Assembly: GCA_021555105.2 (NCBI GenBank)
Contig: CP134604.1
Location: forward strand, 434,001 to 498,000
Reading direction: 5' to 3'
DNA: 64,000 nucleotides
Source of the DNA: Thalassospiraceae bacterium LMO-JJ14
Lineage (GTDB): Bacteria > Pseudomonadota > Alphaproteobacteria > Rhodospirillales > Casp-alpha2
Part shown: positions 1-8,856 of the stretch, one piece after another
How the letters are laid out: each line of letters starts with the position of its first letter
Position numbering within the stretch: the first letter of the stretch is position 1
Made by a program: the position numbers and the translations under genes
The notes under the pieces: model-generated
The model's input: only the letters and a program-made list of their open reading frames with translations
Databases searched by the model: none
What the model was told of the DNA's origin: nothing

Positions 1-1023
1 AAAACGGCTGTCATCCTGTTCAATCTGGGAGGTCCGGATAATCCGGAAGCGGTACAGCCGTTCCTGTTCAACCTGTTCAGCGACCCGGCGATCATATCGT
101 TGCCGCAACCTTTCCGATGGATGCTGGCAAAGCTCATTTCCAAACGCCGCGCGCCCATCGCGCGCGATATTTATGCAAATATCGGCGGCAAGTCGCCGCT
201 TCTGGAACTGACCGGCGAACAATCCGATGCCCTGCAGGCGCAATGTCCGGATCTTGGTGAGGTGAAAACCTTCATTTGCATGCGCTATTGGCACCCGATG
301 AGCGATGCGGTGGCGATGGACGTCAAAAAATTCGCGCCGGACAAGATTATTCTGCTGCCTCTGTATCCGCAGTATTCGACGACGACCAGTGCTTCATCCA
401 TCAACGACTGGAAACGTGCCGCTAAAAGTGTGGGATTATCCTGCCCAAGCGTGGAGATCTGCTGCTATCCCGAACAGGACGGCTGGATCGATGCCCAGGC
501 CAGTCTGATCAAAACCGCCTATGCATCGGCCGACGGCGCAACAAAACCGCGGATCCTTTTTTCCGCACACGGTTTGCCGAAAAAAGTTATCGCCGCGGGC
601 GATCCGTATCAATGGCAGGTCGAGCAAACCACGAAAGCGGTGGTCGATCAGCTCGGGATCGATGGTCTGGACTGGATTGTCTGTTACCAGAGCCAGGTCG
701 GGCCGCTGGAATGGATAGGACCGTCGACCGACGATGAAATCAAGCGCGCCGGGAAGGAAGGGGTTCCGCTGATTGTCGTGCCGATCGCCTTTGTTTCCGA
801 ACATTCGGAAACGCTGGTTGAACTGGATATCGAATACAGGGAACTTGCCGAAGAAAACGGCGTGCCGGGATATAGCCGTGTTCCGGCTGTCGGCACGCAC
901 CCGTCGTTTGTCTCGGCGCTGGCGAGCCTCGTGCGAAAGGCTGCTCATGCGGACGGCCCGAGAATTTCCGGCAAGAATGGACGAATTTGCCCCGGCACGT
1001 GTACGAAATGCGCCTGGGCCTGA
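1..1023 (+). CDS. hemH: Ferrochelatase (5' end lies outside the window)
   Basis: Inserts Fe2+ into protoporphyrin IX, the last step of heme synthesis. The reading frame is open from base 1 and starts with the conserved N-terminal stretch VILFNLGGPDNPEAVQPFL, so only a few codons are missing. The family hallmark FSAHGLPKK (catalytic His) and the late signature VPIAFVSEHSETLVELDIEY are both present. The C-terminus has three clustered cysteines (CPGTCTKC); C-terminal cysteines bind a [2Fe-2S] cluster in some ferrochelatases, so this enzyme may carry one (inference). hemJ, the preceding pathway step, follows 15 bp downstream, which suggests co-transcription. Confidence 0.96.
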   Translation, partial: KTAVILFNLGGPDNPEAVQPFLFNLFSDPAIISLPQPFRWMLAKLISKRRAPIARDIYANIGGKSPLLELTGEQSDALQAQCPDLGEVKTFICMRYWHPMSDAVAMDVKKFAPDKIILLPLYPQYSTTTSASSINDWKRAAKSVGLSCPSVEICCYPEQDGWIDAQASLIKTAYASADGATKPRILFSAHGLPKKVIAAGDPYQWQVEQTTKAVVDQLGIDGLDWIVCYQSQVGPLEWIGPSTDDEIKRAGKEGVPLIVVPIAFVSEHSETLVELDIEYRELAEENGVPGYSRVPAVGTHPSFVSALASLVRKAAHADGPRISGKNGRICPGTCTKCAWA

Positions 1024-1038
1024 GGGGAGCGGGCGTAA

Positions 1039-1473
1039 ATGTTTGATGGCACGGTATATCTCTGGCTCAAGGCTTTGCACATCATTGCCGTCATCGCATG
1101 GATGGCGGGATTACTGTATCTGCCCAGGCTTTATGTCTATCACGCAGCGGCGGAACCGGGTTCGGAATTGTCGGAAACCCTGAAAATCATGGAACGCCGG
1201 CTTTTGCGCGCGATCATGAACCCGGCGATGCTGGTGGCGTTGATCGCCGGCGGTATTTTGCTGACCTATCAGGATTTCTCGTCGGGCTGGCTGCATGTGA
1301 AACTGCTGTGCATCGCCGGTTTGCTGGCCATGCACATGATGATGGGCAAGTGGCGCAAGGACTTCGAAGCCGACAGAAATACCCGGTCCGATAAATTTTA
1401 CCGCTTCGCCAACGAGGTGCCGACGATCCTCATGATCGTGATCGTCGTGATGGCCGTCGTGAAGCCATTCTGA
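1039..1473 (+). CDS. hemJ: Protoporphyrinogen IX oxidase HemJ
   Basis: Integral membrane protein of 144 residues that oxidises protoporphyrinogen IX to protoporphyrin IX, the step before ferrochelatase. It is typical for the HemJ family in length and in its four hydrophobic segments. The conserved N-terminal histidine in LKALHIIAVIAWMAGLLYLP and the YLPRLYVYH stretch are visible. The ATG has a purine-rich ribosome site (GAGGGGAGCGG). It lies directly after hemH, so the last two heme steps are clustered. The downstream gap holds the rho promoter. Confidence 0.93.
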   Translation: MFDGTVYLWLKALHIIAVIAWMAGLLYLPRLYVYHAAAEPGSELSETLKIMERRLLRAIMNPAMLVALIAGGILLTYQDFSSGWLHVKLLCIAGLLAMHMMMGKWRKDFEADRNTRSDKFYRFANEVPTILMIVIVVMAVVKPF

Positions 1474-1481
1474 AAAGCCAA

Positions 1482-1510
1482 TTGACAGGCAGCGATGCTT
1501 GTCGTAATCG
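1482..1510 (+). promoter_or_regulatory. Probable sigma-70-type promoter of rho
   Basis: TTGACA at 1482-1487, a 17-bp spacer, then TAATCG at 1505-1510. It begins just after the hemJ stop and would give a rho leader of about 150 nt. Long leaders allow autogenous attenuation of rho in other bacteria; that it happens here is inference. The rest of the hemJ-rho gap shows no gene. Confidence 0.55.
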
Positions 1511-1668
1511 TTTGCCATCTTCAACGGACATGGTCCGCCCTTTAAGTGATTGCCTAAAACTTTCCAGCGCCCCCGACAGGGACGCACCAAAGGTTCCAAG
1601 GGACCCAAGCGGTCCGGCGTATCACGTACTTAATCATTCCCCCCGAAACCGATAGTCGAAGCTGACCT

Positions 1669-2925
1669 ATGAATCTCAAGGACCTCAAAGAAAAATCACC
1701 GGCCGATCTTCTGGCCTATGCCGAAGAGCTGGAGATCGAGAACGCAAGCTCGTTGCGCAAGCAGGACATGATGTTCGCGATCCTCAAACACCTGGCCGAG
1801 GACGACATCGCGATCTTCGGCGACGGGGTGCTCGAAGTGTTGCAGGACGGCTTCGGCTTTCTCAGAAGCCCGGAAGCCAACTATTTGCCGGGACCGGACG
1901 ATATCTATGTCAGCCCGAGCCAGATCCGCCGCTTTTCGCTCAGGACCGGCGACACCGTCGAAGGGGAAATTCGTTCACCGAAAGAAGGCGAACGCTATTT
2001 TGCGCTGCTCAAGATCAACAAGGTCAACTTTGCCGATCCGGGCGATGTCCGCCATCGCATCAACTTCGATAACCTGACGCCGCTGTATCCCGAAGAACGG
2101 CTTTTGATGGAAATCGACGATCCGGAAGTCAAGGATCCGACACACCGGGTGCTCGATCTCGTCAGCCCGCTCGGCAAGGGCCAACGCGGTTTGATCGTGG
2201 CCCCACCGCGCACCGGTAAAACCGTGATGCTGCAGAACATGGCCAATTCCATCGCCCGAAACCATCCGGAATGCTATTTGATCGTTTTGCTGATCGATGA
2301 GCGCCCGGAAGAAGTCACCGACATGGCCCGCACCGTGAAGGGTGAGGTGATTTCGTCGACCTTCGACGAGCCGGCGACGCGCCACGTGCAGGTGACGGAA
2401 ATGGTTCTCGAAAAAGCCAAGCGCCTGGTCGAACACAAACGCGACGTTGTAATCCTGCTGGATTCCATCACACGTCTGGCCCGTGCCTACAACACCGTCG
2501 TGCCGTCATCCGGCAAGGTGCTGACCGGTGGTGTCGACGCCAACGCGCTGCAGCGGCCGAAACGGTTCTTCGGTGCCGCGCGTAATATCGAGGAAGGCGG
2601 CTCGCTGACCATTATCGCGACGGCGCTGATCGATACCGGATCGCGCATGGACGAAGTTATCTTCGAGGAATTCAAGGGTACCGGTAACTCGGAAATCATT
2701 CTTGACCGCAAGCTTTCCGACAAGCGGACCTGGCCGACCATCGACATCACCAAGTCCGGCACCCGCAAGGAAGAGCTGCTGGTCGACAAGGGCACGCTGG
2801 CCAAGATGTGGGTGCTGCGCCGTATCCTCATGCCGATGGGTGTCACCGATGCGATGGAATTCCTGCTCGACAAGATCAAGCATTCCAAGAACAACAACGA
2901 TTTCTTCGATTCAATGAATCAGTAG
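1669..2925 (+). CDS. rho: Transcription termination factor Rho
   Basis: Hexameric RNA-dependent ATPase that ends transcription at factor-dependent sites. At 418 residues it has the standard bacterial length. It shows the N-terminal Rho domain ([25 protein letters not shown] at the start), the RNA-binding cold-shock-like domain ([19 protein letters not shown]), the P-loop APPRTGKT near residue 185, Walker [15 protein letters not shown] and the [20 protein letters not shown] segment. No large insertion is present. It is monocistronic, with its own promoter and a strong terminator. Confidence 0.98.
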   Translation: MNLKDLKEKSPADLLAYAEELEIENASSLRKQDMMFAILKHLAEDDIAIFGDGVLEVLQDGFGFLRSPEANYLPGPDDIYVSPSQIRRFSLRTGDTVEGEIRSPKEGERYFALLKINKVNFADPGDVRHRINFDNLTPLYPEERLLMEIDDPEVKDPTHRVLDLVSPLGKGQRGLIVAPPRTGKTVMLQNMANSIARNHPECYLIVLLIDERPEEVTDMARTVKGEVISSTFDEPATRHVQVTEMVLEKAKRLVEHKRDVVILLDSITRLARAYNTVVPSSGKVLTGGVDANALQRPKRFFGAARNIEEGGSLTIIATALIDTGSRMDEVIFEEFKGTGNSEIILDRKLSDKRTWPTIDITKSGTRKEELLVDKGTLAKMWVLRRILMPMGVTDAMEFLLDKIKHSKNNNDFFDSMNQ

Positions 2926-2942
2926 ACTTCTGCGCATCCAAC

Positions 2943-2978
2943 AAAAAAGGCACCGGCATTAATCCCGGTGCCTTTTTG
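2943..2978. terminator. Bidirectional intrinsic terminator between rho and the quinone oxidoreductase gene
   Basis: Inverted repeat of AAGGCACCGG and CCGGTGCCTT around an 8-nt loop, with an A-run on the left and TTTTT on the right. It ends rho on the plus strand and, read the other way, the convergent gene that stops at 2995. Confidence 0.9.
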
Positions 2979-2994
2979 CTTTGATGGAGCCCGT

Positions 2995-3966
2995 TCAGAC
3001 AGTCAGAACCGTCGAACCCGTGGTCTTGCGGGCTTCCAGATCGGCGTGTGCCTGAGCAACGTTATTCAGCTCGTAGGTCTGGTTGACGGAAATTTTCACA
3101 TCACCGGAGGTGACCGCATCGAACAGATGCTTGGTGCCGTCGAGCACCAGTTCACGCGTCGCGGTGTGCGTGCCGAGCGTCGGCCGGGTCACATAGAGCG
3201 AGCCTTTCGGCGCGAGGATGCCCGGATCGAACGGCTCGACCTTGCCCGATGCATTGCCGAACGTCGCCAGCACGCCGAACGGCGCCAGGCTATCGAGGGA
3301 ATCCATGAACGTCGCTTTGCCGATGCTGTCATAGGCTGCCGCGACGCCCTTGCCGCCGGTCAGCTCCCGGACCCGCTCGGGGATGTTTTCATCGCGGTAA
3401 AGGATCGGATGATCGCAACCGTTGGCCATCGCCAACTCGGCTTTTTCCTGGGAGCCGACACAGCCGATGACGGTGGCGCCGAGTTTCTTTGCCCACTGGC
3501 ACATGATCAGGCCGACGCCGCCGGCGGCAGCATAGACGAGGATGGTGTCACCCGGCTGCACCTTGTAGGTGCGGAACAACAGGTATTGCGCTGTCAGCCC
3601 CTTGAGCATCATTGCTGCCGCGGTCTGATCGTCGATGCTGTCCGGCAGCTTGACGACTTTCAGGGTCGGCATGCAGCGCGCTTCGCAGTACGCCCCCGGC
3701 ACCATCGGATAGGCAACGCGGTCGCCGGGCGAAAATTCCGTCACGCCGTCGCCGACGGCTTCGATGATGCCGGCGGCTTCCATGCCGATGATCGCCGGAA
3801 AATCGACCGGATACAGGCCGGTGCGGAAATAGACATCGATATAGTTGAGCCCGACGGCGTTCTGCTTGATGCGGACCTCGCCCGGGCCTGGATCACCGAC
3901 CTCGATGTCTTCCCATTTCATTACCTCCGGGCCGCCTGCCTCGTAAACACGAATGCCTTTGGTCAT
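2995..3966 (-). CDS. NADPH:quinone oxidoreductase (zeta-crystallin type)
   Basis: Medium-chain dehydrogenase/reductase, 323 residues, predicted to reduce quinones with NADPH. It lacks the structural and catalytic zinc cysteines of alcohol dehydrogenases, as expected for the QOR group. The N-terminal GroES-like domain contains VGLNYIDVYFRTGLYP, and the nucleotide fold has YAAAGGVGLIMCQWAKKLGA. The start is supported by GGGGAGGA a few bases upstream. It is convergent with rho and shares its terminator. The exact substrate cannot be read from sequence. Confidence 0.9.
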   Translation of the reverse strand: MTKGIRVYEAGGPEVMKWEDIEVGDPGPGEVRIKQNAVGLNYIDVYFRTGLYPVDFPAIIGMEAAGIIEAVGDGVTEFSPGDRVAYPMVPGAYCEARCMPTLKVVKLPDSIDDQTAAAMMLKGLTAQYLLFRTYKVQPGDTILVYAAAGGVGLIMCQWAKKLGATVIGCVGSQEKAELAMANGCDHPILYRDENIPERVRELTGGKGVAAAYDSIGKATFMDSLDSLAPFGVLATFGNASGKVEPFDPGILAPKGSLYVTRPTLGTHTATRELVLDGTKHLFDAVTSGDVKISVNQTYELNNVAQAHADLEARKTTGSTVLTV

Positions 3967-4035
3967 GGTTATCCTCCCCTTTGAAAAGTGTTGTTAATGA
4001 AAAATATGGGGTGCCGATCCGGTTCCGACAAGCGA

Positions 4036-4509
4036 TCAGATCAGCTCGACCCGCGCGCCTTCCAGCGCCAGCAGTTGCCGCTTGGTGTCGGTGCCGTCGG
4101 CAAACGAGTATCCGCCCAACGCACCGTTCGCGCCGAGCACCCGGTGGCACGGAATGACGATGGGGATCGGATTGGCGCCACAGGCCCCGCCGATGGCGCG
4201 CGGCGCACTGCCGAGCGCACGGGCAAGATCGCCATAGGTCCGTGTTTCACCGTAGGGAATGGCGGTCATGGCGGACCATATCTCGCGCTGCCGGGGCGTG
4301 CCCGCAGGGGCCAGGGGCAGGTCGAAGTTCTGCAGCCGGCCGTCGAAATAGGCGTCGATCTGTCGCCGTGCTTCGAGCAGCAGCGGATCGTCGCTGCCGA
4401 CGCCCGGAATCGCACCGGCCTCGACGACGATCAGATGATCGTTTTCGCTGAACACCGTCAGCGGCCCGATCGGCGAATTGAACGACAGATAGGCTGGAAC
4501 GGATGTCAT
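4036..4509 (-). CDS. Methylated-DNA--protein-cysteine methyltransferase
   Basis: Suicide DNA-repair protein that moves alkyl groups from O6-alkylguanine to its own cysteine. From the ATG at 4509 it is 157 residues. The active-site motif [16 protein letters not shown] and the helix-turn-helix segment [20 protein letters not shown] are both present. A longer frame opens at 4782, but the extra part lies inside the upstream gene and matches nothing of the family. The ATG overlaps the stop of the upstream DUF255 gene by 4 bp (ATGA), pointing to translational coupling. Confidence 0.95.
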   Translation of the reverse strand: MTSVPAYLSFNSPIGPLTVFSENDHLIVVEAGAIPGVGSDDPLLLEARRQIDAYFDGRLQNFDLPLAPAGTPRQREIWSAMTAIPYGETRTYGDLARALGSAPRAIGGACGANPIPIVIPCHRVLGANGALGGYSFADGTDTKRQLLALEGARVELI

Positions 4510-6554
4510 GGGGTTATACCAAGTACGCTCGCCAACTCGCCGGCATCGGTGATCGGCAGGCTGCAGGTCGGACCGGTGCAGACATAAGCGGCGGGCTTTT
4601 CGTCGACCATGCCCTTGCCGGCGGCGGCATGGTTTTCCGGCAAGTCCGAACCGGGGGCGACATGCGTGACAACGCCCAGTCGGTTCGGCGATTTCAGGGC
4701 AACCGCTGAAAGAGCCCGGGTCGCGGCATCGTCCGGATCGCCGGCGATCACGATCTGGGTGCCGCGGAGCAGCATTTCCCACGCTATCAGCAGAGTCGGA
4801 TGGTGCAGGTTGTGATTGGTCTCTGCGGTGATGAAGGTTTGGAACAGGCTTTCCACGCGCGCCCGATAGGTCTCGTTGCCGGTCATCAGATACAGCCGCA
4901 CCAGCACCTCGGCCATGGTGCCGTTGCCGGCAGGCTGGGCATTGTCGAAGATCGGTTTCGGGCGGGCGACCAGTCCCGGCGTGTCGTCGGCCGACATGAA
5001 GTAACCACCGCCGTCCGGGTCGAGGTAATGCGTTTCGGCCTGCGCCACCCAGGTTTCCGCATCGGCAATGTAGGCGTTGTCGCCCGTTGCTTCCGACAGG
5101 TAAAGCGCGGCCCGCGCCATGTTGGCGAGATCGTCGATCACCGCCGGGTGCTGTAATTGTCCGGCGCAGAAGGAATGCCGGAGGCGGGCGTCCGCCGCCG
5201 TCATATTGGTTTTGATCCAGGCGAAAACATCGCAGGCTAGGCCGACCCAGTCGGGGCGATCATACACAATTCCGGCCCGCACCAGTCCGGCGATCATCAG
5301 GCCGTTCCAGTCCGCCAGGATCTTGTCGTCACGGCCGGGACGGATGCGGCCGTCGCGGCGCGCCATCAGTTTTTCCCTGAGCGGCGCCATGGCGGCTTCG
5401 GTATCGTCGTCCCAATCCATGCTGGAGAGCCGGTTGAGGATCGTCTTGCCTTCCCAGTTACCATACGGCTTGACGTCGTAGACTTTCGAAAACGTAGCGG
5501 CGTCGTCCCCCAGTACGTCGGCGACTTCATCGGCTGACCAGACGTAGAACTTGCCCTCTTCGCCCTCGCTGTCGGCGTCGAGCGCGCCGGCGAAGGCAAA
5601 GCCGTCAGGAAAATCATGTGGCCCCTCCTTGCCGTTTTTCATTTCCCGAAGCAACCAGTCGATGGTTTCCGTGGTCCGCTTGGCATATAGCGGGCTTTCG
5701 GTTTTCAGCGAGACATCGCTCATCAGTTCGATCAGCAGCGCATTGTCATACAGCATCTTTTCGAAGTGCGGCGCCAGCCAGCGTTCATCGGTGGAATAGC
5801 GCGCGAAGCCGCCGCCGAGGTGATCATAGATTCCGCCCTGGCACATGTTGTCGAGACTGAGGCGCACCGCATCGGCGAAAACCGCGCCGGTGCCGCGCAG
5901 ATGCGTGGTCCACAAAAAGCGGTAGAACATCGGCTGCGGGAACTTCGGCGCGCCCTGCGTGCCGCCGTGACGGGTATCGATCATACTGACGGCGGCGGCG
6001 GCGATTTGATCCAGTGCTTCGAGGCTCATGCCGCCGCCGCCCTTCGGTGCGAGAGCTGCGTGCATGGCGTCGCGGATAGCGCCGACATTCCCGGAGACCT
6101 GATCGGGTGCGTTTGCATAGGTATTGGCAATCGATTTCAGAACCTGATCGAACCCTGGCCGGCCATAGCGCGGCGTCGGCGGAAAGTACGTGCCACCCCA
6201 GAACGGATCGCCGTCCGGCGTCAGGAACATGGTCAGCGGCCAGCCGCCGTGTTCGCCGAGCAACTGCAACGCAGTCTGGTAGATGTTGTCGATGTCGGGG
6301 CGCTCCTCGCGGTCGACCTTGATGTTGACGAAGCGTGCGTTCATCTCGTCGGCGATCGCTTGATTCTCGAAACTCTCGTGCGCCATCACATGGCACCAGT
6401 GACACGCCGCGTAACCGATCGACAAAAGGATCGGCTTGTTCTGCGTGCGTGCGGCCTCCAGGGCATCATCACCCCACGCATACCAGCGCACGGGATTGTC
6501 CTTGTGCTGCAGCAGATAAGGCGACGTTTCCTGGTCGAGGCGGTTGCGAGACAT
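4506..6554 (-). CDS. Thioredoxin-domain protein of the DUF255 (YyaL/SPATA20) family
   Basis: About 682 residues, matching the usual family length. The N-terminal DUF255 thioredoxin-like domain starts [20 protein letters not shown] and carries the CHWC redox motif in [17 protein letters not shown]. The remainder is an (alpha/alpha)6-barrel-like region resembling N-acylglucosamine epimerase/cellobiose epimerase folds (WYVWSADE, LRRDGRI-type motifs). The start at 6554 is chosen for the AGGAG ribosome site about 8 nt upstream; a frame opening at 6659 adds only a basic, non-conserved leader. The biochemical role is unsettled. It is coupled to the alkyl transferase gene by ATGA. Confidence 0.92.
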   Translation of the reverse strand: MSRNRLDQETSPYLLQHKDNPVRWYAWGDDALEAARTQNKPILLSIGYAACHWCHVMAHESFENQAIADEMNARFVNIKVDREERPDIDNIYQTALQLLGEHGGWPLTMFLTPDGDPFWGGTYFPPTPRYGRPGFDQVLKSIANTYANAPDQVSGNVGAIRDAMHAALAPKGGGGMSLEALDQIAAAAVSMIDTRHGGTQGAPKFPQPMFYRFLWTTHLRGTGAVFADAVRLSLDNMCQGGIYDHLGGGFARYSTDERWLAPHFEKMLYDNALLIELMSDVSLKTESPLYAKRTTETIDWLLREMKNGKEGPHDFPDGFAFAGALDADSEGEEGKFYVWSADEVADVLGDDAATFSKVYDVKPYGNWEGKTILNRLSSMDWDDDTEAAMAPLREKLMARRDGRIRPGRDDKILADWNGLMIAGLVRAGIVYDRPDWVGLACDVFAWIKTNMTAADARLRHSFCAGQLQHPAVIDDLANMARAALYLSEATGDNAYIADAETWVAQAETHYLDPDGGGYFMSADDTPGLVARPKPIFDNAQPAGNGTMAEVLVRLYLMTGNETYRARVESLFQTFITAETNHNLHHPTLLIAWEMLLRGTQIVIAGDPDDAATRALSAVALKSPNRLGVVTHVAPGSDLPENHAAAGKGMVDEKPAAYVCTGPTCSLPITDAGELASVLGITP

Positions 6555-6688
6555 GAGGCTCCTTCCCGGTATGCATTGAGAGCGCCGTTGCAGCTTTCCC
6601 TCACCCCGCTTAACTTGTCGGAACCGGCCCCGGCGATGCCGGCGCCGCGAGCCTGTCACGGGGTTCGCAGACCATGAGAGGGGCAGCC

Positions 6689-6943
6689 ATGAAGGTCAAG
6701 ATCGATATCGATTGCACGCCGGAGGAAGCACGGACGTTTCTGGGTCTTCCCGACGTGAAGCCGCTTCAAGAAGCAATGCTGAAGGAAGTCGAAGAACGGA
6801 TGCGCGCCAATTTGCAGGCCATGGATCCGGAAACCATGTTCAAGACATGGCTGCCGGCGGGTCTGCAGAGCTGGGAACAGATGCAGCGGATGTTCTGGTC
6901 GCAGATGGGCAAATCCGAAGACGAGAATAAGAAGGACGAATGA
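6689..6943 (+). CDS. DUF6489 family small protein
   Basis: 84 residues from the ATG at 6689, which follows GAGAGGGG; a second in-frame ATG lies at 6674. The sequence [20 protein letters not shown] and the [20 protein letters not shown] segment are typical of this alphaproteobacterial family. It is mostly helical and charged at the C-terminus, with no signal peptide. Its function is unknown. The gene starts divergently from the DUF255 gene and is 3 bp from the ferredoxin-like gene. Confidence 0.85.
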   Translation: MKVKIDIDCTPEEARTFLGLPDVKPLQEAMLKEVEERMRANLQAMDPETMFKTWLPAGLQSWEQMQRMFWSQMGKSEDENKKDE

Positions 6944-6946
6944 TAG

Positions 6947-7285
6947 ATGAACGACGCTGACGACATGCCGCTTTTTTTCGACCACCATGTTTTCATGTGC
7001 ATGAACGAACGTCCCGAAGGTCACGAACGCGGATCGTGCGCCCACAAGGGGGCGGTGAAGCTGCGCAACTACATGAAAGCGCGGGTTAAGGAACTGGGCA
7101 TCGAGAAGACGCGGATCAATCAGGCCGGTTGCCTGGACCGGTGCGAGCTTGGCCCGACGATGGTGGTGTATCCGGAAGGCATCTGGTATCGCTGTGACAC
7201 GGCCGAGGATATCGACGAGGTGATCTCGGAGCATCTGCAGAACGGCCGGCCGGTGAAACGGCTGATGCTGCATCCCGACGATTAG
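6947..7285 (+). CDS. Thioredoxin-like [2Fe-2S] ferredoxin
   Basis: 112 residues. It has the cysteine pattern of (2Fe-2S) ferredoxins with a thioredoxin-like fold: a cysteine near the start (MCMNERPEGHERGSC) and the pair in NQAGCLDRCELGP. These would bind one [2Fe-2S] cluster. The closing GIWYRCDTAEDIDEVISEHL is common in this family. The redox partner is unknown. It is 3 bp downstream of the DUF6489 gene, so probably co-transcribed with it. Confidence 0.87.
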   Translation: MNDADDMPLFFDHHVFMCMNERPEGHERGSCAHKGAVKLRNYMKARVKELGIEKTRINQAGCLDRCELGPTMVVYPEGIWYRCDTAEDIDEVISEHLQNGRPVKRLMLHPDD

Positions 7286-7342
7286 CCTACACATTATATA
7301 GTATACACCCCTACATCTTGGGGTTTGGCACCGGTAACATCT

Positions 7343-8701
7343 ATGTCTGCTGAACCATCCACGATATTTGCAATGGCATCGGCGCCCGGACGGGCCGGAA
7401 TCGCGGTGGTGCGGGTTTCCGGGCCGCGCGCCGGGCAAGCATTGCGGGCGTTGGCGACGGACCTGACCGCCCTGCCCCCGCCCCGGATGGCGACGCGGGC
7501 AATTCTTTACGCATCCGAATCGAATTCCGTCGCCGCCCGTGAGCGGATCGACGATGCGCTTGTGTTGTGGTTTCCGGCCCCATCGAGTTTCACCGGTGAG
7601 GATGTGGTGGAGTTCCATATCCATGGCGGGTATGCGGTCCTTGATTCCCTTATTACGAGTCTCGCGGCATTCCCTGGCCTTTCCCCGGCCGGGCCCGGCG
7701 ATTTTTCCCGCCGTGCCTTCGAACACGGCAAGATGGATCTGACCGCCGTCGAGGCCATTGCCGATCTGGTGGATGCGGAAACCGCGGCGCAGCGGCGTCA
7801 GGCGCTGGCACAGATGGGCGGCGCCTTGGCCGCGCGCTACGACGGCTGGCGTGCACGGCTGGTGAAGTCCATGGCCTTCGCAGAAGCCAGCATCGATTTT
7901 GCCGAGGAAGACATTCCGGCAGACCTGACGCGGCAAAGCATCGATGCCCTGTATGCGCTGGCCGATGAGATCGAAACGCATCTTGCCGATGACGGCATCG
8001 GCGAGCGGATCCGTGACGGCTTCCGGATTGCCCTGACCGGAGCGCCGAATGTCGGCAAGTCTTCCCTCCTCAATGCCCTGGCGAAACGCGATGTGGCGAT
8101 TGTCTCGGACATTGCCGGCACAACCCGCGACGTGATCGAGGTGCCGCTGGACCTGGGCGGCTATGCCGCCGTCCTGATCGATACCGCCGGCATTCGCGAC
8201 AGCAGCGACGCTATTGAACGTGAAGGTGTGCGCCGCGCCCGCGATCAGGCAGCGTCGGCGGACCTGCGTCTGCATCTTCTGGAAGCGACCGCCCCGGCAT
8301 CCGAAATGCCCGACGATGAGAGAACCCTCGTGGTTCTCAACAAGTCGGACCTTGTCGGGGATCCGATAGCACCCCGCCCCCCCGGGGCGCTTTCGATCTC
8401 GGTTAAAACCGGGTCCGGTATATCCGGTCTGATTGCCGAGATGACGACCCGCATCAAAACTCAGGTAGCACAGCGCGCGGGCACCTCGGCGCCGCTGACC
8501 CGGGCCCGTCACCGGGAGGCGCTGGAGGATTGCGCCGCCGCCCTCCGCCGGGCCATAGCCTCAGCCGAGCGGGGTGCCGATGCGGAGATGATGGCCGAGG
8601 ACATGCGCGTCGCCGCGCAGGCGCTCGGGCGGATCACCGGGCGGGTCGACGTCGAGGAACTTCTGGATCGCATCTTCAGTGACTTTTGCATTGGGAAATG
8701 A
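7343..8701 (+). CDS. mnmE: tRNA modification GTPase MnmE
   Basis: With MnmG, installs the 5-carboxymethylaminomethyl group on wobble uridine-34 of several tRNAs. It has the N-terminal tetrahydrofolate-binding domain (TIFAMASAPGRAGIAVVRVSG), a central G domain with GAPNVGKSSLLNAL, DTAGIR and NKSD, and the C-terminal FCIGK motif carrying the catalytic cysteine. The ATG at 7343 gives 452 residues, the usual size; a TTG at 7325 would add six. mnmG follows after two parS sites. Confidence 0.97.
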   Translation: MSAEPSTIFAMASAPGRAGIAVVRVSGPRAGQALRALATDLTALPPPRMATRAILYASESNSVAARERIDDALVLWFPAPSSFTGEDVVEFHIHGGYAVLDSLITSLAAFPGLSPAGPGDFSRRAFEHGKMDLTAVEAIADLVDAETAAQRRQALAQMGGALAARYDGWRARLVKSMAFAEASIDFAEEDIPADLTRQSIDALYALADEIETHLADDGIGERIRDGFRIALTGAPNVGKSSLLNALAKRDVAIVSDIAGTTRDVIEVPLDLGGYAAVLIDTAGIRDSSDAIEREGVRRARDQAASADLRLHLLEATAPASEMPDDERTLVVLNKSDLVGDPIAPRPPGALSISVKTGSGISGLIAEMTTRIKTQVAQRAGTSAPLTRARHREALEDCAAALRRAIASAERGADAEMMAEDMRVAAQALGRITGRVDVEELLDRIFSDFCIGK

Positions 8702-8721
8702 GTCCCATAAAGGGATTCCGG

Positions 8722-8737
8722 TGTTTCACGTGAAACA
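8722..8737. other. parS site 1 (ParB-binding centromere sequence)
   Basis: Perfect palindrome TGTTTCACGTGAAACA, the consensus ParB-binding site of bacterial chromosomes. It is extended by CCGG on each side into a 24-bp perfect palindrome (8718-8741). It lies 20 bp after the mnmE stop and about 2.7 kb from parA. Confidence 0.93.
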
Positions 8738-8802
8738 CCGGCCTTATCCCCCGGCGTTCAAGCAGATTCAACATATTGGTGGTTAACTGATTCTAACCAC
8801 AA

Positions 8803-8818
8803 TGTTTCACGTGAAACA
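8803..8818. other. parS site 2
   Basis: A second perfect TGTTTCACGTGAAACA, 81 bp from site 1 (start to start). Its last base is the A of an in-frame ATG at 8818 that could be read as an mnmG start. Confidence 0.93.
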
Positions 8819-8856
8819 TGCGCCGAGATCAATTGACTCGGATACGGTGTACGCCT

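Noticed and set aside
2968-3984. 338-residue frame on the plus strand
   Set aside because: Fully antisense to the quinone oxidoreductase gene, with His/Arg/Asp-rich composition typical of shadow frames.
7304-7326. CCCC/GGGG hairpin before mnmE as a terminator
   Set aside because: Only 4-5 bp of stem and no real T-run.
8743-8751. Possible DnaA box (TTATCCCCC)
   Set aside because: Two mismatches to TTATCCACA and no cluster; not enough for an origin here.
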